64,000 nt of DNA from Adiantum capillus-veneris (lineage: Eukaryota > Streptophyta > Polypodiopsida > Polypodiales > Pteridaceae), in the NCBI GenBank assembly GCA_014529385.2, contig CM043942.1, forward strand, positions 30,470,969 through 30,534,968, in the 5' to 3' direction. Numbering within the stretch: position 1 is the first letter of the stretch; every line of letters starts with the position of its first letter. The notes under the pieces are model-generated. The model did not search any database. It was not told where the DNA came from and worked only from the letters and a program-made list of their open reading frames with translations. Below, piece by piece: positions 44,246 through 56,021 of this stretch. The position numbers and the translations under genes are program-made.

Positions 44246-45935
44246 TCATTTGGACTTAGTAGGATCCCATGCCACAACAAACCCCTCATCAAGAGAATCT
44301 AATTTAGCCGTCTCTGAAGCAGAAAGCTCGAAATAAAAAACCTGCATGAGCAAAACAAAGTGCCGCAAAAGTTGAGCATTTTTCCATGCAGGAATTCAGG
44401 CCTGAAGGTCAGATAGTAACACACCTGCGAATTCTCAAGAATGCGAGCAGGTTTGACAGACTTTGGAATCGTTACAAAGTTTTTTTGTAGGCACCACCGA
44501 ATCAGTATCTGTGCAGTACTCTTTCCGTGTTTCTTGGCAATCTGCAAAAATATACGAAAACAGAAATCTCATTTATAATGATATGCATCAAACCTACAGC
44601 AAGTCACCTCGCTACACATCCACTTGGGCAGTATATAGGTGGGAACAAAATAATGCCTTTTGTGCTTTCTCAACAACCGCAAGAGTCCATGAGCAATACT
44701 AACTTGAAGTTTAGTTCCTCAAAGGAGGAAATAATTAGCTCATAGATATGAAAACAGTATTCCATAGATAAAAGCTCATAAATCGACCCCGCAGAACACA
44801 AGCCCATGCAATGCAATCTTGAAAATAAGCGCTAGATTAATTTCAGATTAAGTTTGGCATCTAGCCTAAATATGTCATTAAAGCACCACAAACAAGAGAC
44901 TACTGCAACTACCCAAAATAGCTAGTATCTCATGAACACTCTCCAACCCAGCTAAAATAAGCAACCAATGTTGCATTGCAACTTCACAGAGGAAGGGAAA
45001 AAGATGCAACAAACCTGCACAAGTTCAGGCTCATTTAATCGTTCACCTCTAGTAAGAGGTGAATATGCCTCCATAACAATGTTCTCTTTGTGACAGAAAT
45101 CAACGAGCTCCTTGCGCAAGTTAAAAGGGTGCAACTCCACCTGTTAATGCGTATGTTAGACTTTAGTAGTTACAGTTGTAAAGGTACTCTACCAATTACA
45201 ATAGGAAGAAGACACATCAGAATAAGAGGCAAAGTGTGTAAAGAAACCTGGTTTATGGATGGGTGTACTTCACAGTTGGAAAACAGCTCTTTAAGATGGT
45301 GAACACCATAATTGCTAACCCCTATTGATCGTGCCTTTCCACTCTTCAGAATATTTTCCATGGCCCTCCATGTATCAAGCCGTTTCTGAGGTGATGATAG
45401 GGGAGAATGCACCAAATACAAATCCACTGAAAGAAAATGAACCCAGCTTCAGCTATGCGCGCCAAATAAACCTCCACAAAGAGGAGAAAGGAGAGAACTT
45501 TTAATGTCGTAGGAACAATCCCAAGAGACCTCATAGATGTATGCGACAAGTCTTGAACACAAGACCTACTACTAAAGAGGGAACTGGGATACCCAATCTA
45601 CCATACTCGGGTGATAGAAAGGTTATTCCATTTTACTCCCTGCACGCGCATGCACACGAACTCGCACTCGCACACATATAGCGAACTTTTAACATTACAT
45701 AGGAACATTCCCAGGAGACCCAGAGTTAAACTTAAGAAGAACACAAAGGAAATAGTAAGATGCACTACCAAGCAGCCCAAAAAAAAGAAAACGCCTTTAC
45801 CATAATCCACTCCAAGCTCTTTCAGACTTTGGTCACAAGCTTGCAGAGTTCTTGTATAACCATGATCAGAATTCCAAAGCTTTGTTGTTATGAAAATTTC
45901 CTCACGGGGAATCTTGCTAGCTCGAATTGCATTAC
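44246..45935 (-). CDS. aldo-keto reductase, five exons seen, N-terminal exon missing
   Basis: Exons on the minus strand: 45935-45801, 45426-45248, 45140-45015, 44541-44425 and 44341-44246 (stop TGA). All introns are GT..AG and phases join without a break, giving about 217 residues. NADPH-dependent aldo-keto reductases reduce aldehydes and ketones in the cytosol. Seen: [19 protein letters not shown] with the catalytic Lys, VDLYLVHSP with the catalytic His, [32 protein letters not shown], the coenzyme-binding [13 protein letters not shown], and the C-terminal [11 protein letters not shown]. The usual length is about 300, so roughly 80 N-terminal residues with the catalytic Asp and Tyr are absent here. 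I did not find that exon up to about 47.4 kb. It may be further upstream, or the gene may be truncated. There are no internal stops. It looks closest to the 2,5-diketogluconate/methylglyoxal reductase type. Confidence 0.9.
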
Positions 45936-47416
45936 CTGTAAATACCTCAGTACAGTCTTTAGTTGTCAATAATTCATGATCATCACCAACAACTTGTCTT
46001 AATCAGTGAAAAGGGCCAAGGAGCAACAAACACATATGTCAGAAACACAAACAGCATGAGCATAAAAGCACCGAAACATGTTTCTAAAGTTTCCAGATTC
46101 TGAAACGTTTTATGCTAAGTGTTTCAATTTTCAGGATCTGCAACACGTTTTTCTTTTTGTCAGCTTTCTTAAGAGTTGGAACTTCGCTGGGCTTTGGCGA
46201 ATAAAAATGGATAAACCATCTGACTCCATGATAAAGAGTGGACTCACTTCTGTGAGCATGATCGAAAGAAACCCAATAGCTGGATCTGGTGAACCAATGG
46301 AATTCCCCGCCAAAATAGTGGGTTACCATAATCCGCAACCTAGAAGGCCTCAAGATTGCTCCTGATAGCCAAGCACCACTAATGAGGCAGCTCCCAAAAG
46401 AACTACAGTAGATACTAATCAAACTGAAAGAAGCCTAGAAAGTCAACGCTTTCAATAACCTGGCTGAAAAGCTCCTGCAAACAGCTGCCACATCAGGACT
46501 GCTACGCTAGCAGCCCACAAAACACTGCTCAATTTGTGCCACAAATCGTGCTGTAAATTCCACCGTGTTTCACGCTCAACACGGCTTGGGTCTTGGTCCA
46601 CTCTTCCGGTCTGGCTCTTGCTTCTCTTTCAGTCCGGTCGGGTTGTGCCACATCACCAAGTTGATACATAGAGTATAGCTTGAGTTACTGAGTAGTAGTC
46701 CCCTTCGACCAGTGCTCATGGTCGTTTGGTACTAGCACACTGGATCAGCAAGGAAATAAGTGGCAGATCTATACAACACCTATACACAGTGGGAACTGAG
46801 AAAAATGGGGAGCGGTAACTAGGCTACCCACTATACAACACCTATGCATGTTGGGAACTGAGAGAGGAAAATGGGGAGCAGTAACTCGCCTACCCACGAG
46901 AGCAACACACATGCTGTGTGCTGATAAACAAAGGCAGCAACTGACTCCTCTGTCCAAGTCTCAACATTTGTGAAAGGAAATGTGGAGGACAGAATAATAG
47001 GGGGCCAAGAGAGTTTCCACTGTGCTCTGCCTGGGTGAACTGCCATGATGAAGGGCAGCAAGCTACAGGCTCTCTGAAAACAGGGTGTGTCGGGGGGGCA
47101 CAAAGAAGTGGAACCTAGAGGGAGAAGTGTCAAAGGTGCAACGGAAAAGATGAATCAGATGAAGATCGAATCTGCAATTGTGAGCACAACTCCTCTCCGG
47201 CCATCGGATCTCCAATCTCCCCCAGCAAATCTCCTCTGAAACAACCTCCATATGTCCATATGTAGGTGGCCCTCTTTAAGTGCAATTGGCCAACCATGTG
47301 GGTATTTGTGTGTCGCGTGCGCACTGCACTTGCACCACGTGGACAAGCTTTTGCTATAGTCTAGTGTCAGTCGTAGCTTAGGACCTAGCCTGGCACCTTT
47401 GTGAGCCTCTAGCACA
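45936..47416. other. upstream of AKR exons; first exon not located
   Basis: No frame here shows the GYRHIDTA-type N-terminal signature expected for the missing AKR exon. It is probably intron or 5' flanking sequence. It contains one small tandem duplication (46771-46898). Confidence 0.5.
46771..46898. repeat. ~63-bp tandem duplication
   Basis: Units from 46771 and 46833, both starting ATACAACACCTAT and containing GGGAACTGAGA..AATGGGGAGC.GTAACT. They differ by small indels. Confidence 0.85.
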
Positions 47417-47719
47417 GAATTACAGCCTGCTGTGTTTTTCTGCAGGTTTAGGGTTTCGCACCTAACTGCAAGAGAACACCAGAGGAGCCTTGGGAAGGCC
47501 TTGGGATGCTTAGACAGGCCTTTGGGCACCTAACAGTGGCTAAACAGGGATTTACAACGCGCTGAAATGCTGTTACAGCTCACTAGAAAGCTTCCAAATT
47601 GAAGGGAATCCATCCTAGACATGTGTTTTGACCTACAAGGTTTTTGGCGTCGTTATGCTGCCGAAATTGGGTCAAAAACCTGCAATTTCAGCCATCGCCA
47701 GGTTTGGACAGCTTTGAGA
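47417..47719 (+). repeat. 303-bp direct repeat, copy 1
   Basis: Matches 49772-50079 with scattered changes, from GAATTAC to GCTTTG..GAGA. Both flanks diverge at once. It lacks TG..CA ends and an adjoining PBS, so it is not a standard LTR. Confidence 0.85.
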
Positions 47720-47934
47720 CTTTGATCTACGTGTCCCGATCGTCTGTTCTTAATTGAATAAAGAAATACCGAAAGGGGCACCAATCTTTGGGGCCTACAA
47801 GGTGTCGGTCTTCGTGTGCACAGTGACATTCTAGTCGTTGGACGCATCTGTGTTCTCTTTTCTTCTCAGTGCTCTGTGTAAAGTTAAGAAGTGAGCCTTG
47901 GTTGGGTTTCGGCGAAGACACAAAGCACAAGGCA

Positions 47935-48639
47935 ACTTGGGAACACCATCTCCCATTGGTTGAATATGCTTACAATAACATTGTGCATACACAACAGGTA
48001 AGGCAGCATTCGAGATAGTGGAAGGAGGGAAGAAAGTCCCACCCATTTTGCAAACTAAGGACAAGATATTTGAGGCAGACAAGTATGTGCAAGATATGGA
48101 TGAAACATACAGGAAGATAAAGATTGCTCTCGAGAAGACTAACGCTAAGCAAAAGAAAGCTGCTCTCGCAAAGACTCGGGCTAAGCAAAAGAAAGTTGCT
48201 GATCGTCACCATTGTGAACTTCTATTTTCACTTGGTGATTGGATACTTTTGCGCTTTGAAAAAGCCACGTCAAGGAAAAGGAAAGGCAAGAAACGTTTGT
48301 TTACAAAGCTCAGTATGCGATATTATGATCCTTTCAGATCTAGAAAAGATCAGCTATGTAGCTTACAGGTTAAAGGTACCAGAAGGTTGGAAAATACATA
48401 ATGCTGTTCATGTTAGCCTTCTAAGGCCCTTTGTTGGTGATGTTCCAGAGAATATGCTTGATGAGGAACAACCCGAAGTGGAAGAATTGGATGAGATTCT
48501 TGTTCCTGAACAAATATTGGCACATAAGAAAAGGAAGGTCACAGGAAAGGTTGCAAGATGCTATTTGGTGAAGTTCAAGAACTATCCATCTTTGGATACT
48601 AAATGGATGGAAGAGTCTGAATTGGTTGATTCACCTTAG
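47935..48639 (+). pseudogene. chromovirus integrase C-terminus with chromodomain
   Basis: Starts WEHHLPLVEYAYNNIVH (end of the integrase core), shifts frame to TGKAAFEIVEGGKKVPPI, DKYVQDMDETYRKIKIALEK, then (after another shift near 48330) ISYVAYRLKVPEGWKIHNA and HVSLLRPF. It ends in a chromodomain (ILAHKKRKVTGKVARCYLVK, then FKNYPSLDTKWMEESEL). The TAG stop is at 48637. A 36-bp duplication encodes AKQKKAAL / AKQKKVA. RT, RNase H and the integrase catalytic core are absent. It is a fragment of a plant chromovirus. Confidence 0.88.
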
Positions 48640-49771
48640 CTATTGCAACTATATCTTAAAGCCTTTCAGATTGGAACCCACAATGACTTGATCTAGCCCT
48701 TTGGAGCAAGGTAAGAGCATGGTTCATGATGCTCAAAGAAGTAGTTAAGCAATTGTATCTACTCTTTCCATACAAAATTTGGCTAAAGAAGTTTGTGCTT
48801 GAGAGTACACCAAAAGACTTCTATGCTTGACATATGTCTCATAGCCAAGTTGGTGGGATTGTCTAATCATCCAACGCTACGTTTCTGGAAGCATCTATAT
48901 CTTGGATTCCCATCATAGAATATATGTGATATCAAGAGATATCAGTATGTATTATTAAGCGAGGTCGCTTGTAGTATTTCAAGGGTTGGGTGTGTCACCA
49001 GGAGGTGTATTGTTCTTGTTGTCTTCTTTAAATATTTACTGCATATTTTTATTTATTTTATTTCTACTTGTTTTCCTTGAAACCCTTGTAAAGGTGCAAG
49101 TGGACATTGCATGGCCAGTGTGAAACGGCTGCAGCCGAACAGGTTTCTCACATCAAGAATCTAGGTCGGTCAGTAGGGGATTGGTCGGGCCAGTTAGCAT
49201 TGAATTTTGATGAGTATGGAAAGGTGTGTACCAGATGGAATTTGGGCCACTCAGCAAGTCACTTACAACTTTATAAGTTGGTGGGAACTAAAGAATTAAC
49301 TCAAAAGAGGCAAATTGGACACATGGCAGTAGGAGGTGAACTTGTAGGACACCTTAGCAAGAGGGGGCGCCCAAATGAGGGTGGAAGCTGAGTTTGGTCT
49401 TCATTGTGCATTCATAGTGTGTGTGTGAGTAGTGGGTGCAAGTTTCACAGCTTTAATGGAAAGCTTGCCTTCTCCTTTGTCTCATGTAGCACGATGATTT
49501 GTTCTCGCACATCTCTCTCCACTTTGCACATATAGTAATGCCCCACTAGTTGGGCTACTCAAATGATCATGTACAATTCTGAGGGTTTTATGCGCGTTTG
49601 CCAAGGCAAGAGCCTTCTAAACACGTACGAACAAGTCCTGAAAGATTGTGAATTTGGAGAGTTTTCTCGCGTGAGAACTCGTCCAAATTACAAGGGAATT
49701 GTCTCATTGTGTGCGGAGCTCTTGGGAGACCCGTAGATGTGTTCGCTCTGCCCAAAACGATCCAAAACGAA
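48640..49771. other. 3' flank of the chromovirus remnant, no gene
   Basis: Frames up to 94 codons (49107-49391) show no family signature. The sequence after the stop resembles the 3' untranslated part of a gypsy element, but no LTR was identified. Confidence 0.45.
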
Positions 49772-50079
49772 GAATTACGGCCTACTGTGTTTTTCTGCAG
49801 GTTTAGGGTTTCGCAACTAAACTGCAACAGAACACCAAGGGAGCCTCGGGAAGGCCTTGGGATGCTTAGACAGGGCTTTGGGCGCCTAGCAGTGGCAAAA
49901 CAGGAATTTACAAAACTCTGAAATTCTGTTACAGCTCACCAGAAAGCTTCCAAATTGCAAGGGAATCCATCCTAGACATGTACTTTTGACCTACAAGGGT
50001 TTTGGCGTCGTCATACTACCGAAATTGGGTTAAAAACCTGCAATCTCAGCCCTCGCCAGGTTTGGACAGCTTTGTGAGA
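49772..50079 (+). repeat. 303-bp direct repeat, copy 2
   Basis: Second copy of 47417-47719. It ends within ~15 bases of the partial LTR that opens the next element. Confidence 0.85.
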
Positions 50080-50094
50080 CGTCTCATGGACTTC

Positions 50095-50248
50095 CATTCA
50101 CCGTGTCCATTCACTTTGTTTGTGTCCATTGCACTCTCTCACTAAAGGAACGGAAGGCTCTCCCTTCCGTAAGTAAAAGGAACCTTGAGCACAGTTCGGA
50201 GCACTCATCTTGAGCAAAGTTCAAAAATTCATTCCGCTGCACCTTACA
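50095..50248 (+). repeat. truncated 5' LTR of the outer element
   Basis: Matches the last ~150 bp of the LTRs at 50815, 54025 and 57147 in reverse complement. It ends CCTTACA before the PBS at 50250-50261 (TGGTATCAAAGC, one change from the tRNA-Met PBS). Confidence 0.85.
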
Positions 50249-50483
50249 TTGGTATCAAAGCTTTGGCAATGTTCTGTATAACTCAAGGAAAGAACCACAT
50301 AATTTTTTTTTGTTTGTTGAGGTCGCACGAACCCAAGTTCACTTGGGCGTGTCGATTCCTAATCGTGTTTTTTCAAGAGTGACAGGAAACCCAAGAAAAA
50401 AGGGCTTGTCCAGCCTCCCCTTGTGCCTCTTTTCACTCATTGAGAGCGGAGCGTGCACTTAGCGGCCGGCCAATCGACATGAG

Positions 50484-50814
50484 GTGGGAAAAAGCAACCT
50501 TGGTGTGAGCGCAAGGCTGCCAAGGGGTGCACCCGCGGGAAAGAGCAGAACTCGGGTGAAGAGAAGATCCTTCTATAACACAGATTGCAAGCGAAAGAAA
50601 ACCCTCAAGAACCTCAAGAACCCAAGAACCTCAAGAACCCAAGTTCCTCGTGAACTTAAGAACCCAAGACCACAAGCACCCACAAGAACCCACGACTTCA
50701 GAATGGTCATCAGTCGAAGCGGAATGGATACTTCGCTTGGAGGTGATGAGCATGAGAGAGACGAAGAAGAATTTTTCCCACCAGGAAGTTTTTCCGACCC
50801 TCCCTCTTCCCCAT
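50484..50814 (+). pseudogene. gag-like ORF start of outer element, cut by insertion
   Basis: The conserved frame includes an ATG at 50703 (MVISRSGMDTSLGG). RSG near the first Met is typical of plant Gag starts. It is cut after FSDPPSSP by the minus-strand array at 50815 and resumes at 61700. Confidence 0.7.
50810..50814. repeat. target-site duplication CCCAT, left
   Basis: Identical to 61695-61699. It marks one insertion event for the whole minus-strand array. Confidence 0.88.
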
Positions 50815-51958
50815 TGTAAGGTGCACCGGAATGAATGTTTGCGCTTTGCTCAAGATGAGTGCTCCGAACTGTGCTCAAGGTTCCTTTTGTTCTTATGGAA
50901 GGTAGAGCCTTCCGTTCTTAATGAGAGAATGCTATGATCACAAACAAAGTGAATGGACACTCTACGTGCAAGTGTATGAGACTGAGAGATAGAGAGAGAA
51001 GAGAGATACGACACCAGAGACCCTAAAACCCTCCTCCGAAGGCCCCACTCTCGTCGGCGAGAGTGGTCTACTTATGATTGCACAAACTCGTACAAACTGA
51101 ATGCATGTGACTGATGCAAGTCTAGGCTATGTTGGCGATGATGACAGGGATGACGACACCGACCTAAGGGCTGAAATCTGCAATCTTTTATCTGCTGTCC
51201 AAAACGCTATGGGCTGAAATCTGAGGTCCTGCTACTGCTGTCCAAAAACGTTAATGGCTGAATTCTGCTGCGGTGGAAAAACGCTGATTCAGCTTGTCGA
51301 AAACGCTGATTTCCTGCGGGTCTTTATGGTTGAAAACTGCCTTCGTGTAGGCTGAAAACTGATGGTCTTTAGGCTGAATCTGGGACTGCTTCCTTGCTGA
51401 AAATCACTACCAGAAGGGAGGGCGATCTCGGCTTTTTACTAACGCTAGGGCTGAGGTTTACTTGCGGTGAAGATCTAGGATCAAAACGCTAGGCTTGTGG
51501 TCTTGCTGTCGCCGGAATCTACAAAGCAGATCGTTGGCTGATCTGGTGATGAAAACGCTAGGTCTCTTGGGGGGGTTCTGCTGAGAAGTTGCTTGTTGAG
51601 AGTGGAGCTCCTGCTGCCTCTTCTGCCATTTAGTGCTAGTCTAGGTTTGCTTATATACAAACTTACTCAATTTGCCCCACCTACTTTCCAACAAAAGTCA
51701 CTTAAATTAATAGGTGAAAAATGTCAAAAATAGGTAAAATAGGCTAAATGCACTCGAAAATTCCCCTGACGGATTCTGATGGGAATGCTTATGATCATGC
51801 TGTGTGCAACAAGAGGTAAGTGACTAGGCATGCACGATCTACGAATAGACTCACAAAAGTGTCAGATCGCTTCTAAATCTAGATTGACTGGACTGACTAA
51901 ACCCTTGTCGTGCTGTAGCATGTCCACGGACACATAGGGTTGGATGTCTCACGTGACA
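50815..51958 (-). repeat. LTR 1 of the array
   Basis: Starts TGTAAGGTGC and ends GTGACA. Minus-strand TATATAAG lies at 51650-51657. The part downstream of it (minus sense) carries many AGCGTTTT motifs. Confidence 0.9.
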
Positions 51959-52091
51959 TCTCCTCCTTTTCAAAGTGAGGTATTGGTACCAAACTGTATG
52001 GCGTCGAGGGAGATCGCCAATAACATCAGGAATCCTGGAAGGGACTCTTTGCCAGCCCACTCTGATGTGTGGGTCGTGCGGTACTTGAACT

Positions 52092-52703
52092 TCATAAAGG
52101 TCTACAACGCTTGCTTCTTTGGGCCGCGCCGAAAGCGACACAAAGTCTTTTGTGGCTCCTTCGATGCTTCAACTTCGTCGAAAGTCGTGCTTCTTTCTTC
52201 TTCAAGAATCTCCATGGCTGAAAATTCCTGAAATCATTTCCAACACAAAAACATAAACATGAATATACCCATTCCATGCAAAGTGAGTGGAAAAAATCTT
52301 GTCGTCCTATAGACTGTGCATGCAATGTAGATGAACAAAGAGACAGAGTGCCAAACCGTTCACCACACACACGAAAACAATGAGATCGAATCTTTCTCTT
52401 ATAATCTAGAGCAATCAACTGTGGCATTTCACAACGGAATTGCCTATGCTTGGTGCTCATACTTTCATGTGCTCTTTCTACAAATGTGTCATGCCAAGGA
52501 AGATACATGGAATGTGACTTCCTTGAATGCATACTTTTCAACTTTTCATAAAAAATCCGCATACATTTGTGCTCATTCATGAGTGAAACGTGCTCAACGT
52601 ACAATATGTCATGCCTAGGAAAAGGGATCACATAAAGATGCTGACTAAAATACAGGAAACGATCACGAATGGAACAATGCGTGCGTATCAATGATGCGAA
52701 CAC
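52092..52703 (-). pseudogene. chromodomain-like ORF of interior 1, frameshifted
   Basis: Same coding stretch as the intact 234-codon frame at 62410-63114, but here its end is in another frame. Residues such as QALQTFMKFKYRTTHTSEWA resemble the YLVKFK...W.EE core of a chromodomain. The N-terminal part is His/Arg-rich and unrecognised. Confidence 0.45.
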
Positions 52704-52836
52704 ATAATACTTCCTGTGAGGGTTCTTTGGACCTAGGCTCGAGAGCCAAGATCGCTTCTTCCTGAATGATCGAATCGTCCTGTGGCGGTTCTTTGGACCT
52801 CAACTCGAAAGCCAAGATCGGTTCTTCGTGATTGAT

Positions 52837-53562
52837 TCAATCTACAACGAGGTTAGCTTCGCTAGAAAAAGCATCAACTAACACATCATCCTTGTAAACA
52901 ATCACGTCATCTTCATGCAACTCATTATGCTTGTGAGAAATCACATCTTGATCATGCAAATCATCATGCTTGTGAGAAATCGCATCTTGATCATGCAAAT
53001 CATTATGCTCGTCTTTATCATCCATATCATCATGCTTATCATTGTCAATCAAATCATCATCATGCTGCTCATAGTCATGCAAATCCTGTGTGTCATGCTT
53101 TGGAGAAGAAGAGACTGAGAGAGTCTCCTTTTCGTGATTCTGTGCAAACTGCGCCTGCACAATAGAAAAGAGTCGCAAGAATTCTTTCAATGTGTTGGTC
53201 GCTCTTTTCTTTGATGGCTTTGTTCTCGCGATCAAATTCTGCTTGTCTTGCTTTGTTCTCGCGATCAAAATTGGCTTGACTTTCTTTTTCTTCCAAGTCG
53301 TAATGACGCTCTATGGCTTCCATTTCTTCTTCGTAGTCAGGATCTATGGCTGCCCTTCTTTCGTTGTGTTCTAACTTCCTGTCCATAAATAACTGCGGCA
53401 ACTCCTTCATAGGAGTTAGTCAACTCCTATGAAGTAAACTCCTGTCGTAGATGGGGAAGGGGGAGGATCGGAAAAACCTCTTGGTGGGGAAAATTCTTCT
53501 TCACCTCTCTCATGCTCATCACCTCCAAGCGAAGTATCCATTCCGCTTCGAGTTATGACCAT
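52837..53562 (-). pseudogene. gag-like His/Asp-rich coiled-coil protein of interior 1, frameshifted
   Basis: Starts like the other copies (MVITRSG at 53562). Then come a coiled coil with DRENKARQAEFDRENKAIKE, a FLRLFSIVQAQFAQNHEKE segment, and a tail of 13-residue units (LHDQDAISHKHDD and variants, 39 bp each). Frame changes near 53420 and 53190 break it. Confidence 0.65.
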
Positions 53563-54024
53563 CCACTGAAGTCGTGGGTTCTTGTGGTCGTGGGTTCTTA
53601 AGTTTACGAGGAGCTTGGGTTCTTACGGGTCTTGGTTCTTGAGGTTCTTGAGAGTCTTGGGGTTCTTGAGGTTCTCCTTTCGCTTGCAATCTGTGTCAGA
53701 GAAGGATCTTCTCTTCACCCGAGTTCTGCTCTTTTCCGCCGGCGCACCCCTTCGCGGCCTTGCGCTCACACCAAGGCTGCTTTTTCCCACCTCACGTCAA
53801 TTGGCCGGCTGCTAAGTGCACGGTCCGCTCTGAATGAGTGAAAAGAGGCACAAGGGGAGGCTGGACAAGCCCTTCTTTCTTGAAATTCCTGTCACTCTTC
53901 AAAAACACGATTAGGAATCGAGACGCCCAAGCGAACTTGGGTTCGTGCGATTTCAACAAGCAAAAAAAATTCTTGTGGTTCTTTCCTTGAGTGACACACA
54001 ACACTGCCAAAGCTCTGATACCAA

Positions 54025-55179
54025 TGTTAGGTGCAACGGAATGAATGTTTGCACTTTGCTCAAGATGAGTGCTCCGAACTGTGCTCAAGGTTCCTTCTAT
54101 TCTTATGGAAATTAGAGCCTTCCGTTCTTAATGAGAGAATGCTATGATCACAAACAAAGTGAATGGACACTGTGCGTGCAAGTGTATGAGACTGAGAGAT
54201 AGAGAGAGAAGAGAGATACGACACCAAAGGCGTTGTAAAACCCTCCTCCAAAGGCCCCACTCTCGTCGGCGAGAGTGGTCTACTTATGATTGCACAAACT
54301 GGTACAAACTGAATGCATGTGACTGATGCAAGTCTAGGCTATCTCGGCGATGACGACGGGGATGACGACACCGACCTAAGGGCTGAAATCTGAGGTCCTG
54401 CTACTACTGTCCAAAAACGCTAATGGCTGAATTCTGCTGCGGTGGAAAAACGCTGATTCGGCTTGTCGAAAACGCTGATTTCTTGCGGGTCTTTATGGCT
54501 GAAAACTGCACTTCGTGTAGGCTGAAAACTGATGGTCTTTAGGTTGAATCTGGGACTGCTTCCTTGCTGAAAAACGCTGCCAGAAGGGAGGGCTATCTGG
54601 GCTTTTTACTAACGCTAGGGCTGAGGTTTACTTGCGGTGAAGATCTCGGATCAAAACGCTAGGCTTGTGGTCTTGCTGTCGCCGGAATCTGCAAAGCAAA
54701 TCGCTGGCTGATCTGGTGATGAAAACTCTAGGTCTTGACATCTGCTCCAAAAACGCTAGGTCTCTTGGGGAGGGTTCTGCTGAGAAGTTGCCTGTTGAGC
54801 GTGGAGCTCCTGCTGCCTCTTCTTCCATTTAGTGCTAGTTTAGGTTTGCTTATATACAAACTTACTCAATTTGCCGCACCTACTTTCCAACAAAAGTCAC
54901 TTAAATTAATAAGTGAAAATGTCAAAAATAGGTAAAATAGGCTAAATGCACTCGAAAATTCTCCTGAAGGATTCTGATGGATTCTAATGGGAATGCTTAT
55001 GATCATGTTGTGTGCAACCAGAGGATATCCTTCTACACTAAGTGACTAGGCATGCACGGTCTACGAATAGACTCACAAAAGTGCCAGATCACTTCTAAAT
55101 CTAGACTGACCGACTGACTAAACCTTTGTCGTGCTGTAGTATGTCCACGGACACATAGGGTTGGATGTGTCAAGTGACA
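54025..55179 (-). repeat. LTR 2 of the array, shared by both interiors
   Basis: 1155 bp, starts TGTTAGGTGC and ends GTGACA. TATATAAG lies at 54849-54856 on the minus strand. It has a PBS on one side and a PPT on the other, proving it serves as 5' LTR of interior 1 and 3' LTR of interior 2. Confidence 0.92.
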
Positions 55180-55190
55180 TCCCCTCCTTT

Positions 55191-55571
55191 TCAAAGTGAG
55201 GTACTGGTACCACACTGTATGGCGTCGAGGGAGATCGTATATAACATCCGGAATCCTCGAAGGGACTCTTTGTCGGCCCACTCTGATGTGTGGGTCGTGC
55301 GGTACTTGAACTTCATAAAGGTTTGCAACGCTTGCTTCTTTGGGCTGCACCGAAAGCGACACAAAGTCTTCTGTGGCTCCTTCGATACTTCAACTTCGTC
55401 GAAAGTCATGCTTCTTTCTTCTTCAAAAATCTCCATGGCTGAAAATACACAAAAACATAAACATACCCATTCCATGTAAAGTGAGTGGAAAAAATCTTGT
55501 CGTCCTAATAGATTGTGCATGCAATGTAGATGAACAAAGAGACAGAGTGCCAAACCGTTCACCACACACAC
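55191..55571 (-). pseudogene. chromodomain-like ORF of interior 2
   Basis: A 126-codon piece homologous to the C-terminal half of the frame at 62410-63114 (EEERSMTFDEVEVSKEPQK, then KFKYRTTHTSEWADKESL). The upstream half is in another frame. Confidence 0.45.
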
Positions 55572-56021
55572 GAAAACAATGAGATCGAATCTTTCTCTTA
55601 TGATCTAGAGCAATCAACTGTGGCAATTCACAACGGAATTGCCCATGCTTGGTGCTCATACTTTCATGTGCTCTTTCTACAAATGTGTCATGTCAAGGAA
55701 GATACATGGAATGTGACTTCCTTGAATGCATACTTTTCAGCTTTTCATAAAAAATCTGCATACATTTGTACTCATTCATGAGTGAAACGTGTTCAACGTA
55801 CAATATGTCATGCCTGGGAAAAGGGATCACTTAAAGACGCTGACTAAAATACAGAAAATGATCACGAATGAAACACTCGAACGATGCATGCGTACTTCCT
55901 GTGAGGGTTCTTTGGACCTAGTTTCGAGAGCCAAGATCGCTTCTTCCTGAATGATCGAATCATCCTGTGGGGGTTCTTTGGACCTCGACTCGAAAGCCAA
56001 GATCGGTTCTTCGTGATTGAT

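Larger units (their letters stand above)
51959..54024 (-). other. interior 1 with PPT (51959-51970) and PBS (54013-54023)
   Basis: The minus-strand PPT AAAAGGAGGAGA abuts LTR 1. The PBS TGGTATCAGAG abuts LTR 2. Confidence 0.85.

Noticed and set aside
46084-46422. 112-codon minus-strand ORF as missing AKR first exon
   Set aside because: No AKR N-terminal signature in any of the three frames and no suitable donor leading to 45935.
49107-49391. 94-codon plus-strand ORF
   Set aside because: No recognisable domain and no supporting context; probably chance in a retroelement 3' flank.
47417-50079. LTR pair of a short element around the chromovirus remnant
   Set aside because: The repeats lack TG/CA ends, PBS and PPT, and flanks diverge immediately; kept only as a dispersed repeat.
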